Shown here one piece after another: positions 16,241-24,494 of a stretch of 64,000 nt of DNA. A program made the position numbers and the translations under genes. Source of the DNA: Rhizobium leguminosarum. Its GTDB lineage: Bacteria > Pseudomonadota > Alphaproteobacteria > Rhizobiales > Rhizobiaceae. Each line of letters begins with the position of its first letter. Within the stretch, counting starts at the first letter, position 1. The notes below the pieces were generated by a model. It did not search any database. It was not told the DNA's origin and saw nothing but the letters and a program-made list of their open reading frames with translations. The DNA lies in the NCBI RefSeq assembly GCF_004123835.1, contig NZ_MZMU01000010.1, positions 310,001-374,000 of the forward strand. Reading direction: 5' to 3'.

Positions 16241-17572
16241 ATGGCTACAACATCGAATTACGGACCGTCGTCGTCGTCGCTGGAACGCGACGCGCGGCGC
16301 ATTCACGACGACAAACCGGTTTCGCCGGGCAGCATCGCCATCGGCGTGGTGATCGGCCGCATGTCGGAATTCTTCGATTTCTTCGTCTATGGCCTGGCCT
16401 CGGTCCTGGTCTTTCCACAGCTGATTTTCCCCTTCGCGCCGGACAGGCTGACCGGCACGCTCTATTCCTTCGCCATCTTCTCGCTGGCCTTCCTGGCCCG
16501 CCCCGTCGGCTCCGTCGTCTTCATGACGATCGACCGGCTGTACGGCCGTGGCACCAAGCTGACCATCGCACTTTTCCTGCTCGGCGGCTCCACGGCCTCG
16601 ATCGCCTTCCTGCCGGGTTACAACGAGATCGGCGTCTGGTCTATCGCGTTGCTGGCGCTTTTCCGTCTCGGCCAGGGCTTCGCGCTGGGCGGCGCCTGGG
16701 ACGGCCTTGCTTCGCTGCTTGCGCTCAATGCGCCGGCCAAGCACCGCGGCTGGTATGCGATGATCCCGCAGCTCGGCGCGCCGATCGGCTTTGCGCTGGC
16801 AAGCACGCTGTTCGGTTATTTCGTCGCCAATCTTTCCAGTGAGGATTTCCTCTCATGGGGCTGGCGTTATCCCTTCTTCGTCGCCTTCGCGATCAACGTC
16901 GTGGCGCTGTTTGCGCGGTTGCGTCTCGTCATGACCAAGGAATTCGGCACGCTGCTGGAGCAGCATGAGCTGGAAGCAGCACCCATCCTCGACGTGCTGC
17001 GCGTTCACGGCCGTGACATTCTAATCGGCGCCTTCGTGCCGCTCGCGAGTTTTGCGATGTTCCACCTCGTCACCATCTTCCCGCTCGGCTGGATGAGCCT
17101 TTACGGCAACCAGCCGATCGGCGCCTTCATGGTGGTGCAGGTGATCGGCGCCGTGGTCGGCATCCTCACTATCATCGCCTCGGGCCTGATCGCCGACCGT
17201 ATCGGCCGGCGGGCCCAGCTTGCCATCTGCGCCGTTATCATCGCCGTCTTCAGCTTTATCGGGCCGAGCCTGATCGCATCCGGCAACAGCGGCCATGACG
17301 CCTTCGTCATCATCGGCTTCGGCGTGCTCGGACTTTCCTTCGGCCAGGCGACGGGCTCGATCTCGTCCCGTTTCGGCCGCGGCTATCGCTATACCGGCGC
17401 TGCCTTCACCTCGGACCTCGCCTGGCTGATCGGCGCCGGTTTTGCACCACTGGTGGCGCTCGGTCTCTCCAGCCGCTTCGGCCTGCCCTTCGTCGGCTAC
17501 TACCTGCTTTCCGGCGCCATCTGCACGCTGGCGGCGCTGGCCTTTAGCAGGGCGCTGGAACAGCGCGAATAG
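16241..17572 (+). CDS. MFS transporter, metabolite:H+ symporter (MHS) type
   Basis: A 443-residue inner-membrane carrier with about twelve helices. The N-terminal helix carries GRMSEFFDFFVYG, the equivalent of the 'E(W/F)(Y/F)DFF.YG' motif of the MHS group (ProP, KgtP, ShiA). ARPVGSVVFMTIDRLYGRGTK is replaced here by the typical loop 2-3 region, and GLIADRIGRRAQ is the second conserved MFS loop. Members move organic acids, osmolytes or shikimate with protons; the substrate is not evident. The start is ATG 16241, with GGGAGG 6 bases upstream; the frame runs further upstream without similarity. It is divergent from cyoA. Confidence 0.85.
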   Translation: MATTSNYGPSSSSLERDARRIHDDKPVSPGSIAIGVVIGRMSEFFDFFVYGLASVLVFPQLIFPFAPDRLTGTLYSFAIFSLAFLARPVGSVVFMTIDRLYGRGTKLTIALFLLGGSTASIAFLPGYNEIGVWSIALLALFRLGQGFALGGAWDGLASLLALNAPAKHRGWYAMIPQLGAPIGFALASTLFGYFVANLSSEDFLSWGWRYPFFVAFAINVVALFARLRLVMTKEFGTLLEQHELEAAPILDVLRVHGRDILIGAFVPLASFAMFHLVTIFPLGWMSLYGNQPIGAFMVVQVIGAVVGILTIIASGLIADRIGRRAQLAICAVIIAVFSFIGPSLIASGNSGHDAFVIIGFGVLGLSFGQATGSISSRFGRGYRYTGAAFTSDLAWLIGAGFAPLVALGLSSRFGLPFVGYYLLSGAICTLAALAFSRALEQRE

Positions 17573-17612
17573 GTGGATTCGAACGGGACAGGCTGCACGC
17601 CCAGGATGCCGG

Positions 17613-17744
17613 CCCCTCATCCGCCTGCCGGCACCTTCTCCCCGTAAACGGGGCGAAGGGACAATGCCGCAACCTCCGTCCCCCGCCGCCCTCTCGCAGG
17701 GCACGTCCCCTCGCCCCGTTTACGGGGAGGGCTAGGGTGAGGGG
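17613..17744. repeat. Large palindromic intergenic repeat (RIME-like)
   Basis: Outer arms CCCCTCA (17613-17619) and TGAGGGG (17738-17744) enclose a perfect 19-bp inverted pair: CTCCCCGTAAACGGGGCGA at 17638-17656 and its complement at 17711-17729. Each 19-mer also contains its own short palindrome. A shorter relative lies at 33838-33898. From memory, elements with these CCCCTCATCCG/GGTGAGGGG ends are widespread in Rhizobium. The element occupies most of the 17573-17800 gap. Confidence 0.75.
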
Positions 17745-17806
17745 CAGCTATCGGCGCGAATCGGACAGTAGCGGGAAAGCCGGCTTTGGTTTCGGCTGCG
17801 CAATTC

Positions 17807-17845
17807 CAATTATTGAATGCATTGCAATCTATAATTAAATGCATA
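17807..17845 (+). promoter_or_regulatory. Promoter and twin ATGCAT operators of the ParE-type toxin-antitoxin operon
   Basis: A perfect -10 hexamer TATAAT lies at 17830-17835. Two AATGCAT sites flank it: AATGCATT at 17816-17823, inside the near-palindrome ATTGAATGCATTGCAAT, and AATGCAT at 17838-17844. They are 22 bp apart, two helical turns, as expected for cooperative autorepression by an antitoxin. No good -35 is visible. The ATG is at 17874. Confidence 0.55.
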
Positions 17846-17873
17846 TCATGTTCGCGATCAGCGAGGATATGCG

Positions 17874-18332
17874 ATGACAGCGGAAACCATCGATCATTCT
17901 ACCCTTTCCCGCCTTGTCGAAGCGGGCGCGGTGAATGCCGCGCATGTCGTCGGTAAAACCGGCGGCTGGTCCGTCGTCATCCGCTACGGCAAGGCCGAGC
18001 GCCCGCTCGCCGCTCAACGCAGCCGGCAGGTGCGCGTGTTCAAGCGCATGGAGACCTTGGTTTCTTATCTCAAGGATCTCGGCATCTTGCAGTTCGATGT
18101 CGATGCGGCCGATTACGCTCCGGGGACGGCATCGCGGCCGGACCGGGCCGCAGCTCTGCGTCGGACCCATGAGGCGGCGGAATACGACAAGTGGTTCCGC
18201 GAACAGGTCGAGGAAGCGATCCGGGAGGCCGATGATCCCAGTACGGTCTGGATCCCGCACGAAGTCGTCAAGGAAGAGATGGCGCGCGAACGGGCGGAGT
18301 TGCTGGCGCGGCTTAAGGGCGAGACCAAGTGA
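17874..18332 (+). CDS. Antitoxin, apparent fusion of a ParC-like regulator and a stability-determinant antitoxin
   Basis: A 152-residue protein just upstream of a ParE-type toxin. Residues 1-85 (GGWSVVIRYGKAERPLAAQ, RQVRVFKRMETLVSYLKDLG) resemble the small proteins annotated ParC that often precede such operons. Residues about 105-150 (EYDKWFREQVEEAI, TVWIPHEVVKEEM) resemble the separate 'stability determinant' (StbD/PaaA-like) antitoxins. Here both seem joined in one chain: the N-terminal part would bind operator DNA and the C-terminal part would neutralise the toxin. Its stop overlaps the toxin start (GTGA). The ATG at 17874 follows GAGGATATGCG. The domain assignment is from memory of these families. 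Confidence 0.75.
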   Translation: MTAETIDHSTLSRLVEAGAVNAAHVVGKTGGWSVVIRYGKAERPLAAQRSRQVRVFKRMETLVSYLKDLGILQFDVDAADYAPGTASRPDRAAALRRTHEAAEYDKWFREQVEEAIREADDPSTVWIPHEVVKEEMARERAELLARLKGETK

Positions 18333-18619
18333 AGCTCGTCTGGCGTGCGAAAGCTGCATCAGATCGCAAGAAAGCAATTCAGTTTATCGCCGACCAGAAT
18401 GTCGCCGCCGCGATAAGCCAGCTTGATGAGATCGAGCGTCAGACCGATTTGCTCATCGATCAGCCGGAGATCGGCCGGCCCGGACGAATTGATGGAACGC
18501 GCGAACTGGTCATTTCACGCACATCTTTTATCGTGATCTATCGTGTTCGCCAGAAAATCCAACAGGTGGAAATTTTGCGCCTCGTCCACGGCGCGCAGAA
18601 ATGGCCGCCCAAATCTTGA
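18329..18619 (+). CDS. RelE/ParE-family toxin
   Basis: A 96-residue ParE-superfamily toxin, a usual length, starting with GTG that overlaps the antitoxin stop. Diagnostic segments are WRAKAASDRKKAIQFIADQN (N-terminal helices), IGRPGRIDGTRELVI and YRVRQKIQQVEILRLVHGAQKWP at the C-terminus. ParE members poison DNA gyrase, RelE members cleave ribosomal mRNA; sequence favours the ParE side because of the RELV...YRV...VLRVLHG.R.WP pattern. It would be held inactive by the antitoxin encoded just before it. The gene is apparently intact. Confidence 0.85.
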   Translation: MKLVWRAKAASDRKKAIQFIADQNVAAAISQLDEIERQTDLLIDQPEIGRPGRIDGTRELVISRTSFIVIYRVRQKIQQVEILRLVHGAQKWPPKS

Positions 18620-18628
18620 TTTGAAACC

Positions 18629-19096
18629 TTACTGCGCCATCTGCGGCTGCTTTGCCGCGCGGGCCGCGGTCAACTCCGCGGTGGTGTGGTTTAGGCGGTC
18701 GGCCAGCACCCGCATGATTTCCACGGCCATCTCGGGGAAGTCGCTGAGCAGCTTCAGGAAGTGCTCCTTGCTGATGCGTAGCACCTCGAGCGGCGATGTG
18801 GCGCGCACCGTTGCCGTGCGCGAGACATCGCAGAGGATGGCGATTTCGCCGACGATGGAATTGGGTTCGACGTCGGCGACCTTGATCTCGCCCGCCGGCG
18901 AGGAGACGACGATATCGGCGGTACCCGAGAGGATGACATAGGCGGCATCACCGACATCGCCCTGATGAAAGAGGTTCTGCCCGGCCTTGTAGGTCATGCG
19001 GTCGGAGGTAAAGGCCAAAAGCTTGAGCTTTGCTGGCGCGATCCTTGAAAAGATCGGCACCCTTCGCAGCATTTCGACTTCGTCTCTCAACAGCAT
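18629..19096 (-). CDS. Cyclic-nucleotide-binding (CNB) domain protein without DNA-binding domain
   Basis: A 155-residue single-domain protein of the Crp-type CNB fold: YKAGQNLFHQGDVGDAAYVILSGTADIVV, then the phosphate-binding cassette VGEIAILCDVSRTATVRA, which keeps the Gly-Glu and Arg contacts for the cyclic phosphate. After it comes only a helix and a short Ala/Gln-rich tail, with no helix-turn-helix, so it cannot be a Crp-like DNA binder. It is read just after the pseudo-ABC gene (102-base gap), and may be a cAMP-responsive partner or regulator of that protein. It ends nine bases from the ParE toxin stop, convergently. Confidence 0.85.
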   Translation of the reverse strand: MLLRDEVEMLRRVPIFSRIAPAKLKLLAFTSDRMTYKAGQNLFHQGDVGDAAYVILSGTADIVVSSPAGEIKVADVEPNSIVGEIAILCDVSRTATVRATSPLEVLRISKEHFLKLLSDFPEMAVEIMRVLADRLNHTTAELTAARAAKQPQMAQ

Positions 19097-19198
19097 GAGC
19101 GTTTCAATCCCCTGACGCAGGGTCCGCAGGACCAGGCATCTTCAAACTCCGAGGCGTTCCCCATCGGGAACACCCACCATCGCCGCCCCTATAGAATA

Positions 19199-21913
19199 TT
19201 ACGATAACAGTTCCTTGAACATCCCGTTTTTCTCGGAAAGTTCCGGATAGTTTCCGGCTTCCGCCAATCCGCCGCGGTCGAAGAGCAGAATCCGGTCGAA
19301 CATCTCCGCCAGCCGGGCATTGGAGAGCACCCAGATGATCGCCGGCCGATGGCCTTCTTCGTGCAGGCCTTCGATGATGTTGCGGGTGATCTGATCCTGA
19401 ACGCGCTGGTCGAGCGCCGACAGCGGCCGATTGAAGATGAAATAGTCCGAGCGCTTCAACAGCGCGCGGGCAAGGTTCAGCTTCTGCCGCTGCACCATGG
19501 TCAGTCGCTTGCCGCCGGAGCCGACGTCGAATTCGAGGCCGATCGACAGCACGTCGTCATAAAGGTCGAGCGCATCGAAGAGTTCGCCCATGATGCCGCG
19601 GATGCGGTCGGAGGCGTCGGCCTGCTGATAGGCGATACGGCCGAAGAGCACATTGTCCATCAGGCTTGCCGACGGGGTGAAACGCTCCGCGTCGTAGCGC
19701 TCGATCAGCTCGGCGAGATCGGCCGGAATATGCTCGTGGAACTGCTTGCGGGCGCTGACGATCTTGTCCATGAGCTCGTCGGTCAGCAAGCCGAAGCGAT
19801 GGCGCGGCTCGATATAGGCAAAGCTCAGCCGGATGATGGCCGAACGTTCCTCGGGCGTGGCGTCCTCGAAGCGGCGGCTCTGCAGCTTCTGCAGCAGCGC
19901 CTGGTAGGTCGGAATGTCATCCGCCGTCATGAAGGTCAGCTGCTGGAAGAAGGGATGGTCCGGCGGCAGGTCGTGGAAGAGTTCCACCGCGTTCTCGGCG
20001 ATCTCGAGGCCCATGGCGTAGAGATCGGTGCTGAGGCCGGTCTCACGGAAGAGCTGCTGGAAATAGGGATGCGCGGCAAGCCTGCGGTTGGTCATCAATG
20101 GCCGCTTCATCGTGCCGAAGAGCAGGTTCTCGCCGACCGTCGCCTGGGCGTTATAGGCATCGAAATCGAAAGGCACGACGATCGTGTCGAGCCCCTCGTC
20201 GCGCAGCCGATCCCTGAGCGAGGCGCGCAGCGCGACGACGTGGCCGCCGAGCGCCACATGCACGTCGGTGTTGACGGTCGAGCGCAGCGCCAGATCGAGG
20301 ATGTCCTGCGAGATCAACACGGCGTCGAGCACCGGACGGATCGCTTTCAGAATGTCCTCGGGCCCGCTGGCGCCGGCCGCCTTGTAGTCCACCCAGTCAC
20401 TGTTGAGGTCGAGCGTCGGATTGCCGGCCTTCTCCGCCTCGGCGGAATGCCATTTATACTCAAGCGCTTCCCGCTCGTCGTAAACGGGATCGGTCATCGG
20501 CGCATGTTTCAGGCCGTAGAGCAGATTGCTGGCGAGCGTGCCGTGGAAGAAGAAGGTGTCGGACGAGGCATAGGAGATCCGCCGGCCGGTAATCGATTCC
20601 GGCATGTCCAGGAGATCGCGGCCGTCGATGGTGATGCGGCCGGCGTCCGGCCAGACCATGCGGCCGAGCGCTTCGGCGAAGGCTTCCGCGCCGCTGCCGT
20701 TCGGCCCGACGATCGCCACCGTCTCGTTCGGCTTGATCTCGACGGAGACGTGGTCGACGAGGCGGGCGCCGCTGTCGTCGGAGAGCGACAGGTTGGTGAC
20801 GACGAATGCGCCCGTCAGCGCGCCGACCGGGGCGGTTGCGAGTTCCTGGATGCGGCTGTCGATCAGCGGCTCGACATTGAACTGCTCGTAGACCTGCTGG
20901 TACTTCACCTGCACGTCCTGGCGCATCTGGTCCCAGTCGATCAGTTCCTTCAGCGGACCGGGCAGGTCCTTGTAGGCTGATATGACGGCGACGAGCTGGC
21001 CGATGTCGAGCCGGCCCTGCAGCGCCAGGTAGCCGCCGATCGCGTAAAACAGGAAAGGCGTGACCTGGGCGAGGAAGTTGTTGATGAACTTTACCAGGAA
21101 CTTCCACTGGTAAAGGTCGTAGCGGATCGAGAAGATCCGGCCGAGCCGCGAGGCGATGTCGGCGCGTTCGAGGTTGGATGTGTCGTTGCCGTGGATCGTC
21201 CCGATACCCTCGACGATTTCGCCGACGCGGCCGGAGAGCTCGCGCGCCGTCAGCTGCCGCTGGCGGCCGAGATCCAGCAGGCGCTTGCGCATGCGGGGAA
21301 TGACGACCGCCTGGACGCCGACGATGCCGGCGGCGATCATGCCGAGCCAGAAATTCTGGACGATGATGAAGGCGAGCGCCGTGATCGCTTGGCCGCCGAG
21401 AAGGGCAGGGGAGACGAAGGCATCGCCGGTGAAGCCGCCCATCGGCTCCACCTCGTCCTTGATCATGGTGGCGATTTCGGCCGATTTCACCCGCTTGAAG
21501 TGAATGGGCGGAAAGCGCAGCACCCGGTCGATCAGCTCGAAACGGATACGGCGCAGCATGCGCTCGCCGAGCCGGCCCTTATAAGTGTTGATGTAGAACT
21601 TGAAGAGGCCGTTCAGCACTACCAGCGCCAGAAACACCAGGCTGAGGGCCATCAGCATCTGGAAGCGGTTGAGCTGCAACCCTTGAAAGAACTCGACATG
21701 GCCGATCAGCGGCAGGTCGTAGGCAATGTGCATGAAAGTCTGCGTTGCGCCCGGACCTTCGAAGCCGTCACCCTGGATTGGTCCGTTGACGATCTGCTTC
21801 GGCAGGTCGAAGGACAGGAAGTAGGGCACCATCGATGCGGCGACGACAGCCAGAATCCACAGCTGCTGCAGCCGCGTGTTCTTCCAGATGTAGCGGGCGA
21901 GGCTTTTTTCCAT
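19199..21913 (-). CDS. Pseudo-ABC exporter: ABC half-transporter homologue lacking all ATPase motifs, with a long insertion
   Basis: A 904-residue protein, about 300 longer than a normal ABC half-exporter. Residues 1-310 form an ABC exporter-type membrane domain; the ATPase-like domain begins near 370. Every catalytic motif is altered: Walker A is GPNGSGAE (Lys to Ala409), the Q-loop region is SYASSDTFFF (no Gln), the signature is LTMVQ (804-808), Walker B is YFIFNRPLSALD (Asp-Glu to Asn828-Arg829), and the H-loop is WVLSNARLAE (no His). Between the Q-loop and the signature lies a ~330-residue insertion. A motif of the type TLASNLLYG recurs three times (about 459, 592, 750). ATP hydrolysis is therefore unlikely. 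Neighbours are three glycosyltransferases upstream and a CNB protein downstream. Confidence 0.85.
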   Translation of the reverse strand: MEKSLARYIWKNTRLQQLWILAVVAASMVPYFLSFDLPKQIVNGPIQGDGFEGPGATQTFMHIAYDLPLIGHVEFFQGLQLNRFQMLMALSLVFLALVVLNGLFKFYINTYKGRLGERMLRRIRFELIDRVLRFPPIHFKRVKSAEIATMIKDEVEPMGGFTGDAFVSPALLGGQAITALAFIIVQNFWLGMIAAGIVGVQAVVIPRMRKRLLDLGRQRQLTARELSGRVGEIVEGIGTIHGNDTSNLERADIASRLGRIFSIRYDLYQWKFLVKFINNFLAQVTPFLFYAIGGYLALQGRLDIGQLVAVISAYKDLPGPLKELIDWDQMRQDVQVKYQQVYEQFNVEPLIDSRIQELATAPVGALTGAFVVTNLSLSDDSGARLVDHVSVEIKPNETVAIVGPNGSGAEAFAEALGRMVWPDAGRITIDGRDLLDMPESITGRRISYASSDTFFFHGTLASNLLYGLKHAPMTDPVYDEREALEYKWHSAEAEKAGNPTLDLNSDWVDYKAAGASGPEDILKAIRPVLDAVLISQDILDLALRSTVNTDVHVALGGHVVALRASLRDRLRDEGLDTIVVPFDFDAYNAQATVGENLLFGTMKRPLMTNRRLAAHPYFQQLFRETGLSTDLYAMGLEIAENAVELFHDLPPDHPFFQQLTFMTADDIPTYQALLQKLQSRRFEDATPEERSAIIRLSFAYIEPRHRFGLLTDELMDKIVSARKQFHEHIPADLAELIERYDAERFTPSASLMDNVLFGRIAYQQADASDRIRGIMGELFDALDLYDDVLSIGLEFDVGSGGKRLTMVQRQKLNLARALLKRSDYFIFNRPLSALDQRVQDQITRNIIEGLHEEGHRPAIIWVLSNARLAEMFDRILLFDRGGLAEAGNYPELSEKNGMFKELLS

Positions 21914-22095
21914 GGCTAACCGTCAGCTTGCTGGGAAATTCCGGGGGCGCGATCCGGGCGCCGGGACGGGAAGGAATTTTGAGAACAGGATCATGCAGCC
22001 GGACCGCCGATATCGCAATGAAAACAAGGCGAAGCGACCGGCTGCAAAAATGCCGATTCTCGCCGGAACATTGCTTATATCACAGGAATTTTGGA

Positions 22096-23241
22096 TTAGG
22101 CGAGGGATTCGGCAATCATGGAGCGAATGATGAGGGCGGTTTTCTCCGCCCCGTCGAGGTCGAGCAAGACCGGCCCCCGTGGCTGTGCGGCGAGCGCCTT
22201 TTCGACCGCCTCTTTCACGTGGCCCGCCGTCAGTCCGTTTTCCGGCAGGATATCGGCGAGGCCGAGCGTCTGCAGCCGTTCGGCGCGTACCGTCTGCTCG
22301 GTTTCGCCGCCGGCGACGAAGGGGATGAGGATCGCCCGGCATTCGGTGCGCAGCAGGTCGCCGACCGTGTTGTAGCCTGCCTGCGAGATCGAGACTTTCG
22401 CACCGCGCAGTAGCGAGGGAAAATCCTTGCGGAAGCGCACCAGCGTCACATTCGGGGCCGCGTCCTCAGACAGCGCGGCGAAATCGGCCTCGGGCAGGTT
22501 CGGGCCGGCGACCAGCAGCCAGCGAAGATTGTCCGGCAGCAGCCCTGCCGCCTCTTTCGCCGCGCCGATCAGCGCGGCGCCGACCGCGCCGCCGCCCGCC
22601 GATGCGATGATGTCGAAGGTCTCGGTCGGTTCCGGCGCCGGCGGGGCTGCGACGAGGCCGGTATAACGCAGCCTGTCGGCGATCTCGGCTGTCAGCGGGA
22701 AAGTGTCCTCGAGCCTGACAAAATCGGGATCGCCATGGACGAGCACGGCGTCGAAATGATCCCTGACCAGCGTGACCGTCTCCGCGTCGCGGCCGGCCTT
22801 GCGGTTTTCCTGCAGGATATCGCGCACCGAGCTTAACAGTTTCGGCCGGGGTTCGGCCTTTTCGATCGCCTCGAGCAGCGGCAGCAATTCGAAGCGCATC
22901 TGTCGCCGGCCGAAGGGGAAGGCTTCGATAATCACGACATCGGGCCTTACTGCATGAAAGGCGTCAAGCAGCAGTTCGCGGCGGGCGTTGAGGAAATCCT
23001 CGCCCGCCGGCCGGCCATCTGCATCGGCGAGACCGGAGAAACCGGCATTGCTGGCAACGACCGCCGGCAAGGCCACGGTCTTCACACCCTCGCCGGGAAA
23101 GCCCGGCACCGGCAGCCCGCCGGTCACGACAGTGACATCAAAACCGTCCTTGACCAGAGCATTGGCGATGCGGCTGGCGCGGGCTATGTGGCCGATGCCG
23201 AGCAGGTGCTGGACGTAGAAGAAGATACGCGGTGCCGTCAT
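22096..23241 (-). CDS. MurG-like glycosyltransferase (GT28/GT-B type)
   Basis: A 381-residue GT-B fold protein. The N-terminal motif RIFFYVQHLLGIGHIARASR is the acceptor-side glycine loop of the MurG/UDP-glycosyltransferase group; the C-terminal half has ISQAGYNTVGDLL and AILIPFVAGGETEQTVRAERL, matching the donor-binding region of GT28 enzymes. It would move a sugar from an activated donor to a lipid, protein or glycan; the specific reaction cannot be read. The start ATG 23241 overlaps the upstream stop (ATGA) and has AGAAGG upstream; a start five codons earlier is possible. It is a distant paralogue of 24495-25703 in the same operon. Confidence 0.82.
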   Translation of the reverse strand: MTAPRIFFYVQHLLGIGHIARASRIANALVKDGFDVTVVTGGLPVPGFPGEGVKTVALPAVVASNAGFSGLADADGRPAGEDFLNARRELLLDAFHAVRPDVVIIEAFPFGRRQMRFELLPLLEAIEKAEPRPKLLSSVRDILQENRKAGRDAETVTLVRDHFDAVLVHGDPDFVRLEDTFPLTAEIADRLRYTGLVAAPPAPEPTETFDIIASAGGGAVGAALIGAAKEAAGLLPDNLRWLLVAGPNLPEADFAALSEDAAPNVTLVRFRKDFPSLLRGAKVSISQAGYNTVGDLLRTECRAILIPFVAGGETEQTVRAERLQTLGLADILPENGLTAGHVKEAVEKALAAQPRGPVLLDLDGAEKTALIIRSMIAESLA

Positions 23242-24485
23242 AACGCCTTCTGCCATTCGGCCTCGAACAGGCCGGTGAGCTGTCTGATGCTGGAGTGATA
23301 GTCGAAATATTCGCGCACCTGGCTTTCGGCGGCGTCGCCGAGGCGCTTGCGCAGTGCTGGGTCGCGGATCGCCGCTTCCAGCGCTCCGGCCAGTAGCGCC
23401 GGGTCCTCCGGCGGCACGACGAGGCCGTTTTCACCGTTCTTCAGGAGCTCCGGCACGCCGGATACTTCGGTCGAGAGGCAGACGAGCCGCTGGCTCGAGG
23501 CCTCGACCAGGACGTTCGGCAGGCCGTCGCGGTCGCCGTTGGCGGCGATGCGGCAGGCAAGCGCGAAGAGGTCGGCGCGGCGGTAATGATCGAGCACGTC
23601 TTCCTGCGACATGGCGCCCTTCCAGACGATGCGGTCGGAGATGCCGAGTTCGGTGGCCAGTGCCTTCAGTTTCGCAAGCTCCTCGCCGCCGCCGATATGG
23701 TCCATGCGCCAGTTAAGGTCGGCAGGCAGTAGCGCCAGCGCCCGCAGCAGCACGTCGTAGCCCTTCTTCTCGACCGCGCGGCCGACGCTGAGGATGAAGG
23801 CCGGGTCGTCGGGGTCGCTGCCGGTCCGGTTCGAGCGCTCGCCGGCAAAATGGCCGAAGCGGGCAAGATCGAGACCGTGGTAACTCAAGTGCACGGCCGC
23901 CTTGCGTGACGTCAGCGTGCGCATATGGTCGTAGCCCGTCCTGGTGCAGGTAACGGTCCAGCGGGCGCTGCCGAGTTTCTCGTTCAGCTCCCAGTCGGGC
24001 GACGTCCATATGTCCTTGGCGTGCGCCGAACAGGTCCAGGGCGTGCCCGTGAGGATGCTTGCATATTCCGTCACCGAGGCCGGTGTGTGGATGAAATGGG
24101 CATGCAGCCATTCACCCTCGTCCGGCCATTCGCGCCCCAGCACCAGCGCCTGGCCGAGACGGCGGAAGCGGTTGCGGGAGAGGTCGCGCTTGAGGTCGGC
24201 GAGAAAGCGTTTCATCAGCGCCTTGAAGCCGGGTTTGGAGAAACCGGCGATGAGACCCTTCAGCACGCGGATCGGCTCCTCGTGCAGATATTCCGGCAGA
24301 TAGACGACGCGCGCCCGGATCTCGTCGTGCACGGGATGGCGCTTCTTGTCGGTCGGCCGGCGCATCGAAATCAGCGTGAGGTCGAAGCCGGCCTTCTCGA
24401 GGCCGAGCAGCTCCTGGGCGATGAAGGTTTCCGAAAGGCGGGGATAGCCCTTCAGCACGACGAGGATCTTGCGGCGTGGCGGCAA
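23238..24485 (-). CDS. GT4-family glycosyltransferase
   Basis: A 415-residue retaining GT-B glycosyltransferase of family 4. It begins KILVVLKGYPRLSETFIAQE, the common N-terminus of GT4 enzymes for exopolysaccharide, and holds the core HAHFIHTPASVTEYA, VHLSYHGLDLARF, ILSVGRAVEKKGYDVLL and, in the donor site, NVLVEASSQRLVCLST with GLVVPPEDPA. The usual EX7E motif seems altered: DGLPNVLVEASS keeps one Glu. It lies between two MurG-like genes, 10 bases after the upstream one and overlapping the next. The three enzymes probably act on one glycoconjugate. Confidence 0.85.
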   Translation of the reverse strand: MPPRRKILVVLKGYPRLSETFIAQELLGLEKAGFDLTLISMRRPTDKKRHPVHDEIRARVVYLPEYLHEEPIRVLKGLIAGFSKPGFKALMKRFLADLKRDLSRNRFRRLGQALVLGREWPDEGEWLHAHFIHTPASVTEYASILTGTPWTCSAHAKDIWTSPDWELNEKLGSARWTVTCTRTGYDHMRTLTSRKAAVHLSYHGLDLARFGHFAGERSNRTGSDPDDPAFILSVGRAVEKKGYDVLLRALALLPADLNWRMDHIGGGEELAKLKALATELGISDRIVWKGAMSQEDVLDHYRRADLFALACRIAANGDRDGLPNVLVEASSQRLVCLSTEVSGVPELLKNGENGLVVPPEDPALLAGALEAAIRDPALRKRLGDAAESQVREYFDYHSSIRQLTGLFEAEWQKAL

Positions 24486-24494
24486 GGCTTTGCT

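Noticed and set aside
19199-21913. Pseudogene reading of the degenerate ABC gene
   Set aside because: The reading frame is intact for 904 codons and the altered motifs lie within well-kept surrounding sequence, so specialised function is more likely than decay.
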